Below, piece after piece: positions 28,486 to 36,830 of a stretch of 64,000 bases of DNA (positions are counted from its first letter, which is position 1; every line of letters starts with the position of its first letter). The notes under the pieces were generated by a model. It worked only from the letters and a program-made list of their open reading frames with translations, was not told the origin of the DNA and ran no database searches. Where the stretch lies: NCBI RefSeq assembly GCF_014779595.1, contig NZ_JACXZT010000003.1:248001-312000 (forward strand), in the 5' to 3' direction. Position numbers and translations under genes: made by a program. The stretch comes from Halomonas sp. ML-15. Its GTDB lineage: Bacteria; Pseudomonadota; Gammaproteobacteria; Pseudomonadales; Halomonadaceae.

Positions 28486-29767
28486 ATGCCACCACTCGCA
28501 GGCACTGCCCCGCATGATAGAGCGTGAAGCCACTTTCATAGGCGGCACTTCGCAGGCCGCGAGCACTGATCGGGGCGTGACGCTTGAGCGGCAGCGGCAG
28601 CAGGGCATCGTCACCGCTGGCGACATAGTGCGCGAACCCCTTGCCGACCACGCTGCCGGTGGTCAGGCCGCGGCCGTTGTAGCCACTGGCGGCGAGGATT
28701 CCTGGTTGGGGTTCGAACAGGCGCAGGGTGTGGTCGGGCGTAAAGCCGATGCGGCCGGTCCAGCTGGTTTGCCACTCGACCTTGCCAAGCTCGGGAAAAT
28801 AGCGGCGCTGAACCTGATTCGCCCACTGCTCGAGATAGGCCCGCGGGCGACCTTCGCCCTTGCCCAGGCTACCCAGGATCAGCCGACCCTGATCATCGCG
28901 GCGGATGCTGCTGAGCACCATGCGGGTGTCCCAGGCGCCCTGGCGCTGCGGCAGGATGCGCTCGGCGACGTCGCCCTCGAGGGGCTGTGAGGCGACCTGA
29001 AAGAAGTGACCGGGAAAGAAGTGCTGCTTGACCTGATTCCACTCATCGCAAGTGTAGGCGTTAGTGGCTAGAACAACTTGAGGCGCCGTGACCGAACCGT
29101 GCTCGGTGGTGACCCGCCAGCGCTCGCCGTGGCGCTCAATCCCGCTGGCGGCACTGGCGGTAAACAACCGTGCCCCTTGCGCGGCGGCGGCCCTCGCCAG
29201 GCCGTGGGTATAGGCCGCCGGGTTGAGCGTGCCGGCCCGCTCGTCGAGCAGCGCGGCCTGGATCCGGGTGGTGCCGGTCAGCGCATGGCAGGCCTCATCC
29301 TCGACCAGTGTCACCGGCGCGCCGCGCGACGCGAGTTGCGCATGGCGCCGCTCAAGTTCGCGGCGGCCCTTGGTGCTATGGCCCAGGTGCAGGGTGCCGG
29401 TGCGGGTCGCACTGCAGTCGATGGCGTAGCGCTCGATGATGTCGAACACCGCTGCCGGCGCTTCGCCGAGGATGCGATTGACGCGCTCGCCGTCGCGCTT
29501 GCCAAGCGCCTCGACGATATCGTCTGGCGGGATCCAGAGCCCGGCATTGACCAGACCCACGTTACGCCCTGAGCCGCCGCTGGCCACCGTCTCGCCGGCC
29601 TCAAGCAGCACGCTATCGATGCCTTGTTCGGCGAGATGCAGCGCCGTGCTCAACCCGGTGATGCCGCCACCGATGATACACACGGCGGCCTCGGTGTCCT
29701 GCTCCAGCCCCGAGGTCGACGGAGCCTGCTCGCGTGCGGTCATCTCCCATAGGCAGCGTGATTGCAT
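28484..29767 (-). CDS. amaA: FAD-dependent L-pipecolate oxidase (AmaA-like)
   Basis: 427 residues of the DAO-type flavoprotein family. The Rossmann motif is CIIGGGITGLSTALHLAEQG with a matching E in LLEAGE; GGSGRNVGLVNAG is the flavin-contacting signature shared with AmaA of Pseudomonas putida and with PuuB. The C-terminus carries ASGYNGRGLTTGSVVGKG. Expected reaction: L-pipecolate to delta1-piperideine-6-carboxylate. The assignment rests on resemblance plus an AmaB-type dehydrogenase two genes upstream on the same strand; a gamma-glutamylputrescine or other secondary amine oxidase is the alternative. AGGAG lies eight bases before ATG 29767. Confidence 0.75.
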   Translation of the reverse strand: MQSRCLWEMTAREQAPSTSGLEQDTEAAVCIIGGGITGLSTALHLAEQGIDSVLLEAGETVASGGSGRNVGLVNAGLWIPPDDIVEALGKRDGERVNRILGEAPAAVFDIIERYAIDCSATRTGTLHLGHSTKGRRELERRHAQLASRGAPVTLVEDEACHALTGTTRIQAALLDERAGTLNPAAYTHGLARAAAAQGARLFTASAASGIERHGERWRVTTEHGSVTAPQVVLATNAYTCDEWNQVKQHFFPGHFFQVASQPLEGDVAERILPQRQGAWDTRMVLSSIRRDDQGRLILGSLGKGEGRPRAYLEQWANQVQRRYFPELGKVEWQTSWTGRIGFTPDHTLRLFEPQPGILAASGYNGRGLTTGSVVGKGFAHYVASGDDALLPLPLKRHAPISARGLRSAAYESGFTLYHAGQCLRVVA

Positions 29768-29791
29768 ATGCGTGTCTCCTTGTGCATCGAG

Positions 29792-29826
29792 CCGGCGGCG
29801 CGCCTGATCGGTAGGTGCGCCGCCGG
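29792..29826 (-). repeat. Intercistronic hairpin between the NhaC-type and amaA genes
   Basis: Perfect 10-bp arms CCGGCGGCGC (29792-29801) and GCGCCGCCGG (29817-29826) with a 15-base loop. No T tract follows on the minus strand, so it looks like an mRNA-stability or processing hairpin rather than a full terminator. Confidence 0.6.
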
Positions 29827-29833
29827 TCGCCTA

Positions 29834-31291
29834 TTACGATGAGTGGCCGCTAGCTACTTGGTAGTCTGGCGCCGGGGTCGCGTCATCGGCAGCCTCGTCG
29901 TGGGTTTCCCGTGGGATGAAGTGGCCGGTCAGTCCCCACAGCAGTCCGAACAGCGGAGACAGCCAGCAGGCGAAGGCAAACGGCGCGTAGACCAGTGTCG
30001 GTACGCCAATCGTCGACGCCACGAAGCCACCCCCCATGTTCCAGGGAATCAGCGGCGAGGAGAGGGTGCCGTTATCCTCGATGCTGCGTGACAGGGTGGT
30101 GGTCTTGTAGCCCATGGCCTGGTACTGGCCCTTGAGCAGCCGGCCGGGCAGTACCAGGGTGGTGTATACGTCTCCGATGATGGTACTGACCGCCAGTGTG
30201 GTGCCGGAACTGGTCGCCACCAGGCTGAAGCGTCCGCGTATCAGGCGCATCAAGCGTTGGATGATGGCGTCGATGGTGCCATAGGCCTCGAGCATCCCGG
30301 CAAAGCCCAGTGCGAAGAAGGTCAGGGTGACCACCCAGGTCATCGACAGCACGCCGCCGCTACTCAACAGCTCGTCGATGGCGCCGCTACCGGTATCACT
30401 GATGTAGCCGTTCTGCATCACATCGAAGACGGTGTGCAGACTCTCGCCCTGGATACCGATGGCCACCAGGCCGCCGAGTGCCGCGCCGGTGAAAATGGTC
30501 GGAAAGGGCGGTAGCTTGGCCAACGCCATGGCGATCACCACTACCGGGGGAATCATGGTGATCCACGACAGCGTAAAGGTGTCCGCCAGCGTCTCGCGGA
30601 AGGTGGTGATATCGGTGGTGCGCTCCAACTGGTCGGCATAACCGGCACCCAGCCAGGCATAGAGAATCAGCGCAAGCACGATGGCCGGCACGGTGGTCGC
30701 CATCATGCTCTTGATATGGCTCCACAGGTCGGTTTCACACACCGCCGGGGTCAGGTTGGTAGTTTCCGAGAGCGGTGACATCTTGTCGCCGAAGAAGGCG
30801 CCCGAGACCAGCGCGCCCCCGGTCAGGTACATCGGAATACCGAGGCCCTCGCCGATACCCATCAGGGCGATGCCCAGGGTGCCCACCGTGCCCCAGGAGG
30901 TACCGGTGGCCAGCGAGACCAGCGCACTGATCAGGCAGGTAGCGACCAGGAACACCGACGGCGAGATCATCTGGAAGCCGTAATAGATCAGCATCGGCAC
31001 GGTGCCGGACAGGATCCAGGTGCCGATCACCATGCCCACCGCCATCAGGATGAAGATCGCCGGAATGCCGATCTTGACCACCTCCAGCATCGAGGCTTCC
31101 ATCTGCGTCCAGCGGATGCCGCGCAGGCGGCCGAAAAAGGCACACACCATGATGCCGCAGGCCAGTGGAATGTGCGGGGTAAAGTCAGCGAAGACGAAGA
31201 ATTGCAGAATCAGTACGGCGGTGGTGACCAGCAGCGGCAACAGCGCCATCATCAGCCCAGGGGGAGGGCCGATGCGTATATCGTCATTCAT
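29834..31291 (-). CDS. NhaC-family Na+/H+ antiporter-type transporter
   Basis: 485 residues with about 11-12 membrane segments. NhaC family motifs are clear: SLATGTSWGTVGTLGIALMG, GALVSGAFFGDKMSPLSETT followed by NLTPAV, and IEDNGTLSSPLIPWNMGG. Family members exchange Na+ and H+, but some exchange organic acids (malate/lactate). Lying between amaB and amaA in one operon, it may carry a catabolic substrate or supply the sodium gradient used by the TRAP transporter; both are inferences. A GGAAGG ribosome site precedes ATG 31291. Confidence 0.85.
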   Translation of the reverse strand: MNDDIRIGPPPGLMMALLPLLVTTAVLILQFFVFADFTPHIPLACGIMVCAFFGRLRGIRWTQMEASMLEVVKIGIPAIFILMAVGMVIGTWILSGTVPMLIYYGFQMISPSVFLVATCLISALVSLATGTSWGTVGTLGIALMGIGEGLGIPMYLTGGALVSGAFFGDKMSPLSETTNLTPAVCETDLWSHIKSMMATTVPAIVLALILYAWLGAGYADQLERTTDITTFRETLADTFTLSWITMIPPVVVIAMALAKLPPFPTIFTGAALGGLVAIGIQGESLHTVFDVMQNGYISDTGSGAIDELLSSGGVLSMTWVVTLTFFALGFAGMLEAYGTIDAIIQRLMRLIRGRFSLVATSSGTTLAVSTIIGDVYTTLVLPGRLLKGQYQAMGYKTTTLSRSIEDNGTLSSPLIPWNMGGGFVASTIGVPTLVYAPFAFACWLSPLFGLLWGLTGHFIPRETHDEAADDATPAPDYQVASGHSS

Positions 31292-31324
31292 GTGGCACCT
31301 TCCTTGATTATGATTGTGTTGGAA

Positions 31325-31345
31325 TGCCCCCGCCGGGCGGGGGCA
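31325..31345 (-). repeat. Intercistronic hairpin between amaB and the NhaC-type gene
   Basis: Perfect 9-bp arms TGCCCCCGC (31325-31333) and GCGGGGGCA (31337-31345) with loop CGG. No T tract follows on the minus strand. Similar in kind to the hairpins at 29792 and 36785 in the same island. Confidence 0.6.
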
Positions 31346-31364
31346 GTGCTAGCTCAAGGCGGGG

Positions 31365-32858
31365 TCAATCGAACTTGATGCCCTGTGCCAGCGGCAGTTC
31401 CCGGGAATAGTTGACGGTGTTGGTCTGGCGGCGCATGTAGCTCTTCCACACGTCGGAGCCCGATTCACGGCCACCGCCGGTCTCCTTCTCGCCGCCGAAG
31501 GCGCCGCCGATCTCGGCACCGCTGGGGCCGATATTGACGTTGGCGATGCCGCAGTCGCTGCCCAGATCGGAGACGAAGGTCTCCGCCTCGCGCACATCGG
31601 TGGTGAAGATGCACGACGACAGCCCCTGGGGCACGTCGTTGTTCATGGCGATCGCCTCATCCAGCTCGCGGTAACTCATCACGTAGAGAATCGGCGCGAA
31701 GGTCTCGTGCCTGACCAGGTCGGTCTGTTCTTTCATCTCGACGATGGCCGGCGACACGTAGTAGCCCTCGGCGTACTGCTCGGCCAGCTGGCGCTCGCCG
31801 CCGAACACCGGTGCGCCCTGGTCGCGGGCCTTGGCCAGCACCCCCTGCATGGCATCGAACGCCTGGCGGTCGATCAGCGGGCCGACCAGCTGGCCCTCCA
31901 GCGGGTTGCCGATGGAGACGCCGGCATAGGCGGTCTTGAGCCGCGCCACCACCTCGTCCTTGATCGACTCGTGAACGATCAGGCGGCGCAGGGTGGTGCA
32001 GCGCTGCCCCGCGGTACCCACCGCCGAGAACAGGATCGCGCGGGTGGCCATGTCGAGATCGGCGCTGGGCGCCAGGATCATGGCGTTGTTGCCACCCAGT
32101 TCGAGGATGCTGCGGCCGAAGCGTGCGGCGACCCGCGGCGCGACCTCACGGCCCATGCGGGTACTACCGGTGGCGCTGACCAGCGGCACACGGGCATCGT
32201 CAACGAGCTGCTCACCGGCTTCGCGCTCGCCGATGATCACCTGGCTGAGGCCCTGCGGGACGTCGTCGCCGAACTCGGCCATGGCGCGCTCGAGCAGCGC
32301 CTGACAGGCGAGGGCGGTGAGCGGAGTCTTTTCCGAGGGTTTCCACAGCAGGCTGTTGCCGCACACCAGCGCCAGGGCGGCATTCCAGGCCCAGGGCGCC
32401 ACCGGGAAGTTGAACGCCGTGATCAGCCCGATCGGGCCCAGCGGGTGCCAGCTCTCGCGCATATGGTGGCCGGGACGCTCGGAGGCGATGGTCAGGCCGA
32501 ACAGCTGGCGGGACTGGCCCACGGCGAGATCGCAGATGTCGATCATCTCCTGCACCTCGCCGAGTCCCTCCTGGAGGATCTTGCCGCACTCCCAGGTTAC
32601 CAGCGCGCCCAGATCCTCCTTGTGCTTGCGCAGCTGTTCGCCGAACAGTCGCACCAGCTCGCCGCGGCGCGGGGCCGGGACCTGCCGCCAGGCGTTGAAG
32701 GCATCGTCGGCGGCGGCGATCTGCGCGTCGACCTGCGCCTGCGAGGCCGGATGTACCTGGCCGATGATGCTGCCGTCGATGGGGGTCGTCACCGCCAAGG
32801 AGCCCTCGCGGTACTGGGTAGGCGCCACACCAAGCCGCTGCATGATATCGTCGATCAT
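31365..32858 (-). CDS. amaB: L-aminoadipate-semialdehyde / piperideine-6-carboxylate dehydrogenase (AmaB, ALDH7 type)
   Basis: 497 residues, ALDH7 length. NAD-binding and catalytic motifs: FNFPVAPWAWNAALALVCGN, SATGSTRMGREV, ILELGGNNAMI (general base Glu) and VGTAGQRCTTLRRLIVHES (catalytic Cys). The QRCTTLRR context is characteristic of aminoadipate-semialdehyde dehydrogenases. It oxidises the open form of piperideine-6-carboxylate to 2-aminoadipate. ATG 32858 follows AGGAG by five bases; an in-frame start at 32948 is upstream leader. It is first in a minus-strand operon amaB-nhaC-like-amaA and divergent from a LysR gene, as in P. putida. Confidence 0.87.
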   Translation of the reverse strand: MIDDIMQRLGVAPTQYREGSLAVTTPIDGSIIGQVHPASQAQVDAQIAAADDAFNAWRQVPAPRRGELVRLFGEQLRKHKEDLGALVTWECGKILQEGLGEVQEMIDICDLAVGQSRQLFGLTIASERPGHHMRESWHPLGPIGLITAFNFPVAPWAWNAALALVCGNSLLWKPSEKTPLTALACQALLERAMAEFGDDVPQGLSQVIIGEREAGEQLVDDARVPLVSATGSTRMGREVAPRVAARFGRSILELGGNNAMILAPSADLDMATRAILFSAVGTAGQRCTTLRRLIVHESIKDEVVARLKTAYAGVSIGNPLEGQLVGPLIDRQAFDAMQGVLAKARDQGAPVFGGERQLAEQYAEGYYVSPAIVEMKEQTDLVRHETFAPILYVMSYRELDEAIAMNNDVPQGLSSCIFTTDVREAETFVSDLGSDCGIANVNIGPSGAEIGGAFGGEKETGGGRESGSDVWKSYMRRQTNTVNYSRELPLAQGIKFD

Positions 32859-32982
32859 TCTAACTCCTATCGTTGTCGTCAATCGCAAAAGCGTGAATCG
32901 AGTATCACCACCATGGTTATGCGCCATCAAACGATGTTTACTAACCACATCATTCCTTAAAATCGTGACCTAAGGAGAGCCC
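32859..32982. promoter_or_regulatory. Divergent amaB / LysR control region
   Basis: 124 bases between two divergent starts, the usual place for LysR autoregulation. An inverted repeat TGGTTA (32914-32919) and TAACCA (32942-32947) spans 34 bases; a LysR protein binding as a tetramer could use such spaced half-sites. No clean sigma-70 boxes were identified. The LysR start is preceded by AAGGAGAG. Confidence 0.45.
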
Positions 32983-33900
32983 ATGAGCCGGCGCCATCTT
33001 CCTTCCCTGGCCGGGCTGCAGTGCTTCGAGGCGGCGGCCCGTCATCTCAGCTTCACCCGCGCGGCGGACGAGCTGAGTCTGACCCAGAGCGCGGTGAGCA
33101 AGCAGGTCGCGCAGCTCGAATCGGTGCTCGAGCATCCGCTGTTCCGGCGCATTCGGCGGCGGCTGCATCTCACCCCCGAGGGGGCCGTGTACCTCAGCGA
33201 GGCGCGCAAGATTCTCGCCCAGGTCGAGATGTCGACGCGCTATATGCAGTCCTACGGTGGCGAGAGTGATGTGCTCAATGTGGCGACGCTGCCGACCTTC
33301 GGCGCGCGCTGGCTGATCCCACGTCTCAACGGCTTTCGCTTCCGCTATCCGCGTATCAATCTCAATATCAGCAACCGGGTCGAGCCCTTCGACCTGCAGC
33401 AGGAGCGCATCGACGTGGCATTCTTCTTTGGCCACGGCGCCTGGCCACGCGCCGAGTGCATCAAGCTGCTGGATGAGGAGATGGTCGCGGTGTGTTCACC
33501 GCAAGTGATGGGGGAGGTGCCGATCGATGAGCCGCTGGCGTTGACGCAGCTGGTGCTGCTGCAGAGCGCCACGCGTCCCGAAGCCTGGCACGACTGGTTC
33601 GAGGCCCAGCAGGTGTATACCGAGCACAGCTACCACGGGCCACGCTTCGACACCTTCTACATGGCGCTTCGCGCGGCACAGGCGGGGTGCGGAGTGGCTC
33701 TGGTGCCGCGTTTTCTCGCCCAGGAGGAGCTCGACGAAGGCAAGCTGGTCATGCCGTGGTCGTTTGCACTCACCAGCCGGGATGCCTACTACATGGCCTA
33801 CCCCGAACATATGGCCGAGCTCTACAAGGTGCGCTCGTTTATCGAGTGGATTCGTGAGCGGACGGCAGAGAATCCAGAATGTGTTCAACAAAGCGCCTGA
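32983..33900 (+). CDS. LysR-family regulator (GcvA-like), divergent from amaB
   Basis: 305 residues. The N-terminal helix-turn-helix reads CFEAAARHLSFTRAADELSL then TQSAVSKQVAQLE; residues ~90-300 are the LysR substrate-binding domain (LNVATLPTFGARWLIPRLNG). The ARHLSFTRAA pattern places it in the GcvA/AmpR-like branch. Position suggests it controls amaB-amaA and possibly itself, with pipecolate or aminoadipate as ligand; P. putida has a LysR gene at the same place. Its last 62 bases overlap the 3' end of a second, convergent LysR gene. Confidence 0.9.
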   Translation: MSRRHLPSLAGLQCFEAAARHLSFTRAADELSLTQSAVSKQVAQLESVLEHPLFRRIRRRLHLTPEGAVYLSEARKILAQVEMSTRYMQSYGGESDVLNVATLPTFGARWLIPRLNGFRFRYPRINLNISNRVEPFDLQQERIDVAFFFGHGAWPRAECIKLLDEEMVAVCSPQVMGEVPIDEPLALTQLVLLQSATRPEAWHDWFEAQQVYTEHSYHGPRFDTFYMALRAAQAGCGVALVPRFLAQEELDEGKLVMPWSFALTSRDAYYMAYPEHMAELYKVRSFIEWIRERTAENPECVQQSA

Positions 33901-34825
33901 CCTTGGCCAGCTCGCCGAGGTGTTCCGGGTAGACCAGATAGTAGGCGCTGGCGCTGAGCAGACGGTGGGGCGAGGCGATGGCCAGGCGTCCGCTGTCGAG
34001 TTCTTCCTGCACCGTAAAGCGTGGCACCAGCGCTGCGCCTCCGCCGGCCATGGCGGTACGCACCAGCATCGGAAAGGTCTCGAAGCGGGTGCCGTGGTAG
34101 CTGCGGTCGGTGCCGATCTGCTGCTCGGCAAACCACTGGTGCCAGGCGTCCGGGCGGGTCGAGAGATGCAGCAGCGGCAGGTCGGCGAGATCCCGAGCAT
34201 CGCTTGGCGCATGTTTTTCCAGCAAGCCGGGAGACGCCACGGCAAGCATCTCCTCGTCGGCGAGCTTGTGGCACTCCAGGTCGGGCCAGCTGCCGTGGCC
34301 GTAGAAGAACGCCACGTCGATATTCTGCTGCTCGAGGTCGAAGTCTTCGACGCGGTCGTGGAAGGCCAGGCTGATCTGGGGGTTGGCGGCGAGGAAGACC
34401 GGCAGCCTGTCGGCCAGCCAGCGCGCGCCAAAGCTGGGCAGGGTCGCGACCTTGAGCACCTCGCTGTTGCCGCGATAGGTCATGATGGCGTGGGTCGACA
34501 TCTCGATCTGCGCCAGCACCTTGCGTACGTCGCTGAGGTAGATCGCGCCCTCCGGGGTCAGCACCAGGCTGCGCCGCACGCGACGGAACAGCTTATGCTG
34601 CAGGTAGGCTTCGAGCTGCGCGACCTGCTTGCTCACTGCGCTCTGGGTCAGGCTCAGCGCCTCGGCCGCGCGGGTGAAGCTCTTGTGCCGAGCGGCGGCC
34701 TCGAAGCACTGCATGGCGGTAGTGGAGGGGAGGTTGCGTGATGCCAAGCGGGGCGCTCCGGGGGGCTGGCCGGCCACCCCGTCCTGCTTCATGCGGGGTG
34801 GCCGGCGTGGCGGTGGTTGGCTCAT
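33839..34825 (-). CDS. LysR-family regulator, paralogue, coupled to the TRAP permease
   Basis: 328 residues. After a ~30-residue basic, proline-rich extension comes CFEAAARHKSFTRAAEALSL and TQSAVSKQVAQLEAYLQHKL, closely matching the neighbouring LysR along the whole length (LKVATLPSFGARWLADRLPV). Its ATG overlaps the permease stop codon (ATGA), so it is translated with the TRAP transporter and probably regulates it. M12 (34792) is an alternative start. The 3' end overlaps the other LysR gene by 62 bases tail to tail. Confidence 0.88.
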   Translation of the reverse strand: MSQPPPRRPPRMKQDGVAGQPPGAPRLASRNLPSTTAMQCFEAAARHKSFTRAAEALSLTQSAVSKQVAQLEAYLQHKLFRRVRRSLVLTPEGAIYLSDVRKVLAQIEMSTHAIMTYRGNSEVLKVATLPSFGARWLADRLPVFLAANPQISLAFHDRVEDFDLEQQNIDVAFFYGHGSWPDLECHKLADEEMLAVASPGLLEKHAPSDARDLADLPLLHLSTRPDAWHQWFAEQQIGTDRSYHGTRFETFPMLVRTAMAGGGAALVPRFTVQEELDSGRLAIASPHRLLSASAYYLVYPEHLGELAKVRRFVEHILDSLPSAHESTR

Positions 34826-36764
34826 GTGACGGGCTGAATGGCGGTGCTTTCGGGACGACGACGCTGCAGCCAGCCGATCATCGCCATGGCGACTAGCCCG
34901 GCACCGCTGGTAAGCACCTCTGGCACCACCATGGCCAGGCCAGCGGCCAACATTACCAGACGCTCCCAGGGCAGGGAATCCCGCACGAAATAGCCGATCA
35001 GCGCGCTACTGACCCCCATGATGCCAAGCAGCGAAAACAGCACCGCGCTTGCCAGCCCCAGCGGCGTGACATCGACCATCACCAGCATCGGATTGTAGAT
35101 AAAGGCATAGGGAATGATGAACGCCCCGATGGCCAGTTTGACCGCGGTAAAGCCGGTCTTCATCGGGTTGGCGCGGGCGATGCCGGCACCGGCATAGGCT
35201 GCCAGGCACACCGGCGGGGTGATATCGGCGATGATCCCGAAATAGAACACGAACAGGTGCACCGCCATGGGTGGCAGGCCGAATTCATTGATCAGTGCGG
35301 GGGCGGCGATGGTGGCGGTGACCACGTAGTTGGCGGTGGTCGGCAGGCCCATGCCCAGCACGATGCAGGCCACCATGGTGAACAGCAGCGCAAGGATCAG
35401 CACGCCGTCGGCGAGGCTGATGATACCGGAAGCGAACTTAGAGCCGAGTCCGGTCATGCCCACTACCCCGGCGATGATCCCGGCGCTGGCCACTGCGGCA
35501 ATCACCGGTAGCGCCACCCGTGCGCCCTGCTCGAAGATCAGCAGCAGCTTGCGCAACGAAGGGCGCGTCTCCTTGCGGATCAGGCTCACCGCGAAGGCAC
35601 AGGCGATCCCCAGCAGCGCGGCGCGCTGGGCAGTAAAGCCCACCACGATGGTGCCGACGATCACCAGCAGCGGCAGTAACATGTAGCCCTTCTCCAGCAT
35701 CAGCTTGCGCTTGCTGGGCAGCTGATCCTTGGGCATGCCGAGGATGCGGTGGCGCTTGGCCTCGAAGTGCACCCCAATGAAGATCCCGGCGAAATAGAGC
35801 AGCGCCGGGATCAGCGCCGCGGCCATGATTTCGCGGTACGACACCCCGACATACTCGACCATGATGAAGGCCGCCGCACCCATCAGCGGCGGCATGATCT
35901 GCCCGCCAGTAGATGCGGAGGCCTCGGCGGCACCGGCCACTTCCGGCTTGAAGCGGGCGTTCTTCATCATCGGTATGGTAAACGAGCCCGAGGCCACGGT
36001 ATTGCCGATCGAGCTGCCCGAGATCATGCCCTGGAAGGAGCTGGCCATGACCGCCGCCTTGCCTGCACCACCGGTGAAACGCCCGGTCACCGCAAAGGCC
36101 AGGTCATTGAAGAAACGTCCTACGCCGGTATGCATCAGCACCACGCCGAAGAACAGAAACAGGAAGATAAAGCGTGCCGAGATCTGCAGCGGCGTGCCGA
36201 ACACCCCGCTCTCGCGGAACCACAGGTAGGGTGAGACCTGGGTAAAAGAGAACCCGGGATGGGAAAGCACCTGGCTGGGAATCATGTTGCCGAATAGCGC
36301 ATACAGAATCGCACAGCTAGCCATGATCACGATGGGAAGACCGACGGTGCGGCGTGTCGCTTCGAGCACGAACAGCACGCCCAGCGCGGCAATGGTCAGG
36401 TCGAGGGCCGAATAGCCGGTGATCCGGGCGCGAAGCACCTCTTCGTAGAAGAGAATCTTGTAGTAGGCGGTAAAGGTAGCCACGAAGGCCAGCACCACGT
36501 CGTACCAGGGTACCTGCTGGCGGCCGCTGCCGCGGGTGGCGGGAAACAGGATGAAGATCATCCCCAACGCCAGGCCAAGGTGCACAGCGCCCTGCTGTTG
36601 AGAGGGCAGTGTGCCGAAATAGCCGGTATAGAGGTGAAAGCAGGTGAGGGTGATGCCCATCAGGGTCACCAGCCAGCCCCATTTGCCTAGCTCGGTGCGC
36701 GTGTTGGACTCACGGTCGTACTTTTCTATCAGTGATGCGTCGTCAGCGGTTTTTTTTTAGCCAC
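34822..36764 (-). CDS. TRAP transporter fused 4TM/12TM permease, apparently frameshifted near its start
   Basis: Inner-membrane half of a TRAP-TAXI importer with fused small and large subunits (about 640 residues, ~16 membrane segments). Signature stretches: ASSFQGMISGSSIGNTVASG, GAAEASASTGGQIMPPLMGA, VLGMGLPTTANYVVTATIAA and FGIIADITPPVCLAAYAGAG. The reading frame open to 34822 has its first usual start at GTG 36669. However, IEKYDRESNTRTELGKWGWL, typical of the N-terminus of these permeases, is encoded in frame upstream of that. The natural start appears to be GTG 36764 (preceded by GAGG, then Ala and three Lys), but the A tract at 36758-36750 has nine bases and ten are needed to stay in frame. 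Either a sequencing indel or real slippage. Confidence 0.82.
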
Positions 36765-36784
36765 GGTAGCCTCGCAGGAGCAGG

Positions 36785-36811
36785 CGCTGCCGGGCGGCTG
36801 GCCCGGCAGCG
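36785..36811 (-). repeat. Intercistronic hairpin between TAXI receptor and permease genes
   Basis: Perfect 11-bp arms CGCTGCCGGGC (36785-36795) and GCCCGGCAGCG (36801-36811) with loop GGCTG, 20 bases after the binding-protein stop. No T tract follows. Such hairpins between binding-protein and permease genes commonly keep binding-protein mRNA in excess; that role is inferred. Confidence 0.65.
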
Positions 36812-36830
36812 ATCAATCGGATAGGACGGA

